Positions 57,783-64,000 of a DNA stretch of 64,000 bases are shown here, one piece after another. A program made the translations under genes and the position numbers. Each line of letters starts with the position of its first letter. The first letter of the stretch is position 1. Under the pieces are notes generated by a model. That model was not told where the DNA came from. It worked only from the letters and a program-made list of their open reading frames with translations, and did no database searches. Source of the DNA: Adiantum capillus-veneris (lineage: Eukaryota; Streptophyta; Polypodiopsida; Polypodiales; Pteridaceae); NCBI GenBank assembly GCA_014529385.2, contig CM043964.1, positions 7,037,997-7,101,996 of the forward strand. Reading direction: 5' to 3'.

Positions 57783-58205
57783 CTGGAAAATAATTGGGAT
57801 AATTACTAACATACCCCTCAAATTTTAAAAATTGCTCCCCATGTTCTGCCATAAATTCTCAAAATACCTTAGGTTTTGATATTAAATTTCTCCAAAGATG
57901 AAAAAATTTGTACCTTTTCATAAGAAGATTGATTGTCTATTAATACAAGATGGTAAAACTAGAATTGAGTTGGTTATGTAGGTTTCAAAAGCTATCTACT
58001 CCATAATTTTTGCTCTTTCTTGAGAGGTAATTTGTGACAAATTACATGCCATATAGATCTCAATCGTCAAAAAGGAATAAAATTAGAAAATCTTGAAGAA
58101 TCCAACCAAAATAGATAAAGGGTATTTTGAGAAATTTTTGAAATCTGAGGGGTAGTTTGGGAATTTCCAAAAATTAGAGGGATATTTTTCCAAATAATTT
58201 TATGG
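57783..58205 (+). mobile_element. MITE, copy 2
   Basis: About 423 bp; inverted relative to 13721-14056. Imperfect inverted ends (GGAAAATAATTGGGATAA / TTTGGAAAAATATCCCTC), internal near-palindrome GTAATTTGTGACAAATTAC (58026-58044). Non-coding. It is longer than copy 1, which has lost internal segments. Confidence 0.65.
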
Positions 58206-58401
58206 AGCCAAATTTGGATACTTTTCATCCCTTGTGAGATATCTAAGTAGGAAAGCTTTACCTACATAAAGACCTTTTCAACTAAAAATCGTCAAATTGA
58301 ACTTGGCCTCGAAACCTTCTTGCTAAAATTTGAGCCGGTGATATTTTGATTCGGATAAAGCAAATGTACCTTTTTTCGAGCCTTGCTAGCAGAGAAACTA
58401 T

Positions 58402-58402
<1 letters not shown>

Positions 58403-58462
<60 letters not shown>
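58403..58462. repeat. (GA)n microsatellite
   Basis: Thirty GA units. Confidence 0.95.
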
Positions 58463-58466
<4 letters not shown>

Positions 58467-59202
58467 TTGTCCGACTGGGCAGAGAGGGGTTTTGTGATTG
58501 GGACTACCTACTGTGTCTATTTTGATATCCTTACCTTTGTCCTCTGGACAAGGCGATTACACTGATATAGAGGAAATTGCAAGTACCACAATAGCAGTCG
58601 CCCTACGTTCTCTACACTGTATGCCAAACTCTTAGAGTATGTCTACCCTCAAGACCATCACTGACCTTGAATGGCATCACAACAAGGCCTACACAAGGAT
58701 GAAGCCTAATAATCTGGACCAAGCAGAGAGCTCACCTGTAATGATTTTGCATTCATAAATGCATAGGCCCCCATGTGTTGAGTCATGATTGGAAGCATAA
58801 TCTAGTAGGGGTCACAAACCTTAGTGTCAATGAAAACCACGAGAGGTTCAAACCAATGGCAATGTCTTGTTACATAGAAGACCCGTCCAAATTGGCTTGA
58901 GGACATTAACTTCAAACATTTTATTGCAATGAAAATATCTAATCAAAATGGCTAAGTGAAAGCTAGATTGGGCAATGGGCATTCCAAGACTTGATAGATG
59001 TTGCTAATAAGATGTCACTCGGGTATTGAACAATTATTTCCACGATACACACTTAATGAGCTAACAGCTTGCCAAAAGAATCTCTTAATTTTAGATTTAA
59101 ATGCAAAGCCTACATAAATGATGATCCAAGCTTTCTTTGCCCCTACTTATGCATTTTACTTAGTCGTTCCATTTTATGGCAGGCCTTGTGATTTATCACT
59201 TG

Positions 59203-59391
59203 TTTATTATGTACTCATTATTCTAACACAATGTGCTCATTGAGCTAAAATCCATGAATAGTCCATACACTAGTCCCACCATCTATATATTTCTTTATTC
59301 ACCTCTATGCATGTGTAAAGATAACTTGGATGCTTTGTATCATGATATGACAAAGGAGGGGCTCACTCTTGGATGCATTATGCAAATTCAA
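59203..59391 (+). repeat. Dispersed repeat R1, copy 2, right piece
   Basis: Aligns with about 670-868 of R1 copy 1. It ends inside CAAATTCAA, after which element D begins. The ATG at 59233 in this piece opens the frame that runs into element D. Confidence 0.8.
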
Positions 59392-59397
59392 GGGTTT

Positions 59398-60138
59398 GAT
59401 TCAGCTACAGTAGCAGGATTGGAACTCCTAGCATGGTTAGGGCAACAAAAAGAGCTATGGATGTACGGAGCTTCACATTGTGGAAGCTTAAGAAGAGAGG
59501 AATGCGTCTTAGAAAGAGAGATAGAGGACAAGGAGTATATTCCGGAACCTTTCCCTAAAGATGCCTTGGAACCTCTAGAATGGGAACACATACTAGCAAC
59601 ATTGGATGTCTGTACCATTACAGATAGTCCAACAACAAAATTTTGCAATAAGGATGGCTATGATGTGCTACCCTACTACATGGTAAGCAGTACACCCGGA
59701 GAAGATGAGACGATAGAACCACCAGGACAAGAAGAGTTTTATAACTCCTATGAACATTTGGAAGTAAATGATGATGCAGATAATGAGTGTTCAGACAGCT
59801 CAAGCGAGCGTGGAAGGAAAACCGAGAATATCAAGTTTTATGATTTTGCTAATCAGCACCCTAGACGCCAGGAATGCTATAGGAGGAAACGCGCAGGAAA
59901 CAAAGCGAAAAAGAACCTGATACCCAGGATAAAAGGTAAAACTCACTATTTGATGCTTGTAAAAGCAGAGGATTGTGTAAAAGATCAAATGTTAGGAAGA
60001 TTCTCAAAAGATCGAAGGGAAAGAACACGAGAGGAAATAAAACAGGAACGAAAAGCTAAAACAGAAACTAAATCACAAAAATCTCAAAAATCAAAAAAAG
60101 AAACGACAAGACCAAGAGTGGACCAAACTGGAACGTAA
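59398..60138 (+). pseudogene. N-terminal linker region of element D pol
   Basis: The 301-residue frame from 59233 gets its first about 53 residues from R1. The element's own part (residues about 55-301) begins DSATVAGLELLAWLGQQKEL, is acidic in the middle (DDADNECSDSSSE) and very basic at the end (SKDRRERTREEIKQERKAK). It lies just before the RT. No protease motif (D(S/T)G) is found in it. It resembles the spacer between protease and RT in related elements; it is not gag. Confidence 0.6.
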
Positions 60139-60399
60139 ACAGAAATACCAAGAACTGAAACGGTCTTTATAACGTGAGATATGGACTACTGAAGAAGATA
60201 GTGATGACAAAGGGGAGTCAGAAAAGGGAAACATGAATGTACCATCACACTATCAAAAATTTACCATCCAGGATAGAAAAATCATCATGATGCAACCATT
60301 CAGGGAAAGAACCAACCAAAAATCTTACAATGGGCCAGAAAATGCAAAAAGAATAGACCTCGCAGAACCAGGTGAAAAGCCTCAGCCGGTCTATATAGC

Positions 60400-61070
60400 A
60401 ACGATTTAGAGCCTGAAGAAGAAGAACGGCTAACACAACTTCTCAAGAAGTATAAAGATGTGTTTGCATGGTCCTATAAAGACCTCAAAGGAGTTGATCC
60501 ATCGATATGCCAACATACAATTCCTTTGAAATCGGATGCAAAACCTAGCAAACAACGTCCTTATACATATAATGACACATTTGCTAAACGAATCAAAGAC
60601 GAAATTGATAAGCTGATGGAAGCTGAATGCATCTATGAAATTGAACATACAGATTGGGTGTCATCATTTGTGGTAGTTCTCAAAAAGAACGAAAAACTGC
60701 GAGTGTGTGTAAACCTCAAAAAGGTAAATGCAGCCACCATAAGGGATAATTATCCTTTGCCAATCACAGAATATGTACTTGAGCGGGTGGCCGGAAAACG
60801 GGCTTATTCATTTTTGGACGGGTTTTCAGGATATAACTAACTGGCAATAGCAAGAGAGGATCAACACAAAACAACGTTTGCCACAAAATGGAAAATTTAT
60901 GCGTATCGAGTTATGCCGTTTGGCTTAACTAATGCCACAGCCACCTTCCAAAGGTTAATGACGCATGCATTCAAAGAATACCTCAGAATATTCTTAGAAA
61001 TATACATGGATGATCTTTTGTGTACACTCTCTTCTACGAGAGGAACATATTGACTATTTGCAAAAGGTCT
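60400..61070 (+). pseudogene. Reverse transcriptase of element D
   Basis: KYKDVFAWSYKDLKGVDPSI opens the domain, then [70 protein letters not shown] and the intact catalytic YMDDLL at 61003-61020. A TAA stop at 60838-60840 replaces the codon after GYN (usually Q), and a one-base shift follows YMDDLL. All RT motifs are in place, so the copy was active not very long ago. Confidence 0.9.
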
Positions 61071-61816
61071 TTGAAAAATGCAGGACATATCGAATTTGTC
61101 TTAACCCGAAAAAATGTATCTTTATGGTTAAGCAAGGCTGCATCTTAGGACACATTGTCTCAAAGAATGGCACAACCACTGACCTAGACAAAGTCAAAGT
61201 CATTCTAGACCTACCCATGCCTACTAATGCGAAACAAGTGCAATCCTTCATGGGACACTGCGGATATTATCGAAGATTCATATACATGTATGCGGTTATC
61301 GCACAACCTCTGTATCGTTTGCTAGTCAATTTCGATTGGACCAAGATTTGTGAAACTTCATTCCAAAAGCTAAAGAAAAACCTTATATCAGCACCTGTAC
61401 TTAAAGCACCAGATTGGGAAAAGATATTCCATGTTTACATTGATGCTTCTGCATATGCAGTCGTAAGTATTTTGGCTCAACCTGGAGATGGAACAATGGA
61501 TTTTCCAGTGTGTTATGCAAGCCGACAGTTAAATAGTGCGGAAAACAACTACACAACCACCGAACGAGAAGGGTTAGGAATGATTTATGCTGTAAAGAAA
61601 TTCCGGCATTATTTGCTCGCAAACAAATTTGTGTTCTTTACAAGTCATCAAGCTCTTTTGTATCTGGTAAATAACCTATGCAATACAGGGAGAATTGTAC
61701 GTTGTTTTATTATATTGCTAGAGTTTGATTTCACAGTGATGGTCAAAAAGGGTAAAACCCATCTAAGAGCGGATCATCTTTCAAGGATACACAACAGGAA
61801 GCTCCTGAAGGAGTAG
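61071..61816 (+). pseudogene. RT thumb and RNase H of element D
   Basis: Open frame with KKCIFMVKQGCILGHIVS, GHCGYYRRFI, DWTKICETSFQKLK (RT thumb/connection), then RNase H: VYIDASAYAVVSILAQ (first Asp), YTTTEREGLGMIYAVKKFRH (Glu) and TSHQALLYL (the Asp usually in TDH is Ser here), ending ADHLSRIH. The substitution at the third catalytic position may abolish RNase H activity. Confidence 0.85.
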
Positions 61817-63068
61817 ATTATGACATACCAGATGCTTATCTTTTCAATGTTGAAATGGTACCCAAATGGTCACAGGAAATTGTTAGCATTCTTTCCTTTG
61901 GAAGAAGGTTTGATAATACGGAATATAGATCCAAACAACAAACAATTCGACAAACAAAAAACATCCAGTTGATAGCAGGACGCCTGTATCATCTAGGATC
62001 GGACCAAATCCTACGATTATGCATAAACCCAGAAGAATTCGAGTGGTACCTTGAAGAAGCACATGCCTAGGATTGTGCATTTCATTGTTCAACAGTGAAA
62101 ACACACCAGAGACTGAAACTATGTATGCAGACACACATTCTTATGTTACCAATTGTACTATATGTAGTACCAAACGACCAGTGGATCACGCAACATTGTT
62201 TCAGGTAAACATTGCACCTGCATGGAGACAATATATCTCACCCCCTGCATATCGCACCCATACCCAATATATCATTGTGGCTACGGACTATCTCACAAAA
62301 TGGGCAGAAGCCAAGGAAACGCAAAAAGTAGATGCACGAACTACTGCACAATTTTTGTATGAGAATGTTTTTGTACGATACGGTTTACCAATAGAAATTG
62401 TTAGTGATCGTGGGACACATTTTCTTAATGAAGTCATTGAATATCTACTAGAAGAATTCATGGTCATACATAGGAAATCTGCCCCGTACCATCCACCACA
62501 GGCCAATGGACAAGCCGAGACCACAAATAAAACACTATGCACGGTTCTCACTAAAATAGTGTCAGAGTCAAGAACAGATTGGGATCAGCAGCTACACTCA
62601 ACACTATGGGCATACAGGGTAGCTTACAAAACATCGATAGGAACAACACCGTACAACATGGTGTTTGGCCTAAATGCTATACTACCCATAGAGTTTTTAA
62701 TTCCAACTCTACGAGTAGCGAAACGCTTAGAATGGACAGGGCATGAGCTCTCTTCAAGAATAGATGATCTTGAAAAGCTAGATGAACTCCGCTTGACAGC
62801 TATAACTTCAATCTATGCTAAAAAGAGAAGACAAAAAGAGTTTTGTGACAAGCATATGCGCACCAAGAAGTTCAAAACAAGTGATTATGTACTTGTTTAT
62901 ACTTTGAAGCAACATGCCAAGAAACTTAAAAAGCGAGGGATGGGACCCTTTGTGATTAGTGATCTATCACAAAGCGGAGCTGTCAAGCTTGCTACATTAG
63001 CAGGTGAAGAAATGCCAAACTGGATTAGTGGATGTCGACTGAAGAAATATCATCTACCACTCACATAG
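61817..63068 (+). pseudogene. Integrase of element D
   Basis: Frames 61855-62070 and 62073-63068. The zinc-binding end is NCTICSTKRP for the CxxC pair, with the HxxxH part lost in a frameshift near 62070. The core is complete: VATDYLTKWAEAK (Asp), VSDRGTHF (Asp), YHPPQANGQAETTNKTL (Glu). The C-terminal part has YNMVFGLNAILPIEF, SIYAKKRRQKEFCDKHMRTK and MGPFVI (the GPY/F module). The frame ends at TAG 63066 after GCRLKKYHLPLT but continues open beyond it. Confidence 0.9.
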
Positions 63069-63300
63069 GAGATGCTCCAACAAATCCATCAAGGAAACAA
63101 ACGAATGAAGGAAAAATAGAGAGTACGAGAGGAAGCTCAAGCAGAAGCACACGAACGCATTGCAAAAAGAAGACTTCTGCGACAACAAGAACAAAGTGGA
63201 GTACCATTCCGAATCAATGCCATTCGACTAACGAAGTTGGATGAAGACACAATGGAGCTAATAATTGCAGTCAAAGTGGGTAGCACTCAAGTTGAATGAA
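63069..63300 (+). pseudogene. In-frame linker after integrase, element D
   Basis: The same frame as integrase reads EMLQQIHQGNKRMKEK, stop, RVREEAQAEAHERIAKRRL and then QQEQSGVPFRINAIRL, ending at TGA (63297). It looks like a charged helix, possibly coiled coil. The three stops (TAG, TAG, TGA) are each one C-to-T change away from CAG or CGA. Such changes are typical of methylated, decaying plant repeats. Confidence 0.6.
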
Positions 63301-63600
63301 CGGCATTTGTTGATTCTGGAGCTCAAGCAAATTTGATCTCTTACGGATTATACCAACAGCTCAAAACTACAGGCCAGCTTCATCCTACTCCTCAAGTGTT
63401 GGAAAGTACTACATCACACTCGTTGAAAACATTGGGATGGACTATATTGCATGTTCAAATACGCCATATATTTACCCACACAAATTCTATGTAGTCGAGG
63501 ATGAAAGCACACAACACCCAATGATGTTGGGACAACCTTGGCAAAAACAGTACAATGTGCAGATAGATTGGAATGCAAATGCTGTCAAAATTCAGCATGA
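63240..63600 (+). pseudogene. Retropepsin-like protease domain downstream of integrase
   Basis: In the integrase frame, MELIIAVKVGSTQVE, a TGA, then TAFVDSGAQANLISYGLYQQ, with the catalytic DSGA at 63312-63323. After one frame change (63440-63520) MMLGQPWQKQYNVQIDWN follows, matching the (I/L)LG.PWL......IDW segment that closes gypsy proteases. The domain is about 110 residues, the usual size. It lies after integrase and not before RT. Confidence 0.75.
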
Positions 63601-64000
63601 AAAAGAACAACAGGTCATAGCCTTTGCTCATCAATATCGGAATAATCAGCTACAAGCAAGGCAATCATTGGAAAAAGAGCCAAAAGCAAGAATGCCACCA
63701 AAGAACAACATGATACCCAAGGCCAACAGACAGGTAAAAGCCAACCATGCTAACTACATATATACGAAGTCCCCGACCGTTGTGCAAAGATCTCAATTAC
63801 CAAAACAAGGGAAACAAGTATGGATGCGGAAGGATAGAAATGACATGGCAGACAAACAACAATGCAACGAAAGCATTCAACCGACGCAGACAGTTCAACC
63901 AAAAACCAAGGGCATAAAACAGATATGGATCCCAAAGAAAATGCTTATCAATAACCCAAATGTCACTCGCATTTGGATACCAAAACAAAAGCAAAAGGAA
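63600..64000 (+). CDS. Gln/Lys-rich tail with W-I-P-K repeats, open to window end
   Basis: At least 130 residues without a stop follow the protease-like domain. Three short repeats, KQVWMRK, KQIWIPK and TRIWIPK, are spaced 30-40 residues apart. The sequence is basic and hydrophilic, like a nucleic-acid-binding or linker region. It may be the segment which in an intact element joins protease to the RT-proximal linker. The frame is cut by the window edge. Confidence 0.5.

Larger units (their letters stand above)
53191..59202. other. 6 kb insertion that splits R1 copy 2
   Basis: Between the two R1 pieces lies DNA unrelated to R1. It starts with a T run and GGCTTGCCCAAAGGGCAAAGG, which on the minus strand looks like the GCCC...GGGC tail of a plant L1-type LINE followed by A6. 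It includes HMGB-like exons, tandem repeats, a MITE and a GA tract. No LINE endonuclease or RT frame is visible and no target duplication was found, so the vehicle is unknown. Confidence 0.6.
59392..64000 (+). mobile_element. Element D: Ty3/gypsy pol with protease after integrase (right end outside window)
   Basis: Plus strand order: Lys/Glu-rich linker, reverse transcriptase, RNase H, integrase, basic coiled linker, retropepsin-like domain, Gln/Lys-rich tail, open to the window edge. No LTR lies between integrase and the protease-like domain. No protease is found before the RT, where it belongs in Ty3/gypsy elements. Frameshifts and stops are few (about eight), so this copy is younger than A or B. 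No gag is visible on the left, where R1 abuts. Confidence 0.8.

Noticed and set aside
59392-64000. Endogenous pararetrovirus (Caulimoviridae) as identity of element D
   Set aside because: A clear integrase core with Asp-Asp-Glu follows RNase H and no movement or coat protein motif is seen, so Ty3/gypsy fits better.

Overview
This 64 kb window reads as intergenic DNA from a large, repeat-choked plant nuclear genome. The evidence is plant-type Ty3/gypsy and Ty1/copia retrotransposons, primer sites for plant initiator-Met tRNA, small non-coding LTR elements, long (GA)n/(CT)n microsatellites, GT-AG introns and fragments of two plant gene families. Nothing points to a prokaryote: there are no operons, ribosome sites or CRISPR. 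The clade cannot be fixed from sequence alone; a fern or other large-genome non-model vascular plant would fit. I see no intact host gene. Every recognisable coding stretch is a transposon remnant, often with stops or frameshifts, or a truncated gene fragment.

Layout. 1-2.6 kb: a dispersed repeat (R1), two microsatellites and a probable LTR. 2.76-5.1 kb: a Tat-like gypsy pol remnant on the minus strand (element B). 5.1-22.3 kb: one chromodomain gypsy element (element A, plus strand) opened by two nested insertions. A 1.6 kb TRIM-like element sits in gag (5669-7275). A 10 kb gag-only LTR element sits in protease (8247-18297), and its own 3' LTR is split by 4.4 kb of foreign DNA (12971-17384) that carries the first two exons of an AINTEGUMENTA/PLETHORA-like gene. 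23.4-30.9 kb: a minus-strand copia element (C) split by a complete non-autonomous LTR element (24206-29932, duplicated CACAC). 31-47 kb: mostly non-coding, with two copies of a SMART-like mini-LTR family (36437-39101 and 43768-45712), an inverted pair of dispersed repeats, a 556-bp tandem duplication, a tiny LINE tail, a foldback element and a tRNA-like SINE candidate. 47.2-52.1 kb: a second gag-only element (minus). 52.5-59.4 kb: a second R1 copy split by 6 kb that contains the 5' exons of an HMGB-like gene, a MITE and tandem repeats. 59.4-64 kb: a gypsy pol (element D) with a retropepsin-like domain DOWNSTREAM of, and in frame with, integrase.

How the parts relate: this is a nested stack whose relative ages can be read from interrupted reading frames and target duplications. 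Element A is older than the TRIM and gag-only insertions, copia C is older than its insert, and R1 copy 2 is older than its 6 kb insert. The non-autonomous families (TRIM, SMART, gag-only, the 5.7 kb element) carry primer sites and polypurine tracts but no pol, so they must have been moved by enzymes supplied by other elements. The strongest leads are the integrase-then-protease order in element D, the gag-only family with 1.7 kb LTRs and an unusual primer site, and the two gene-fragment-bearing insertions.
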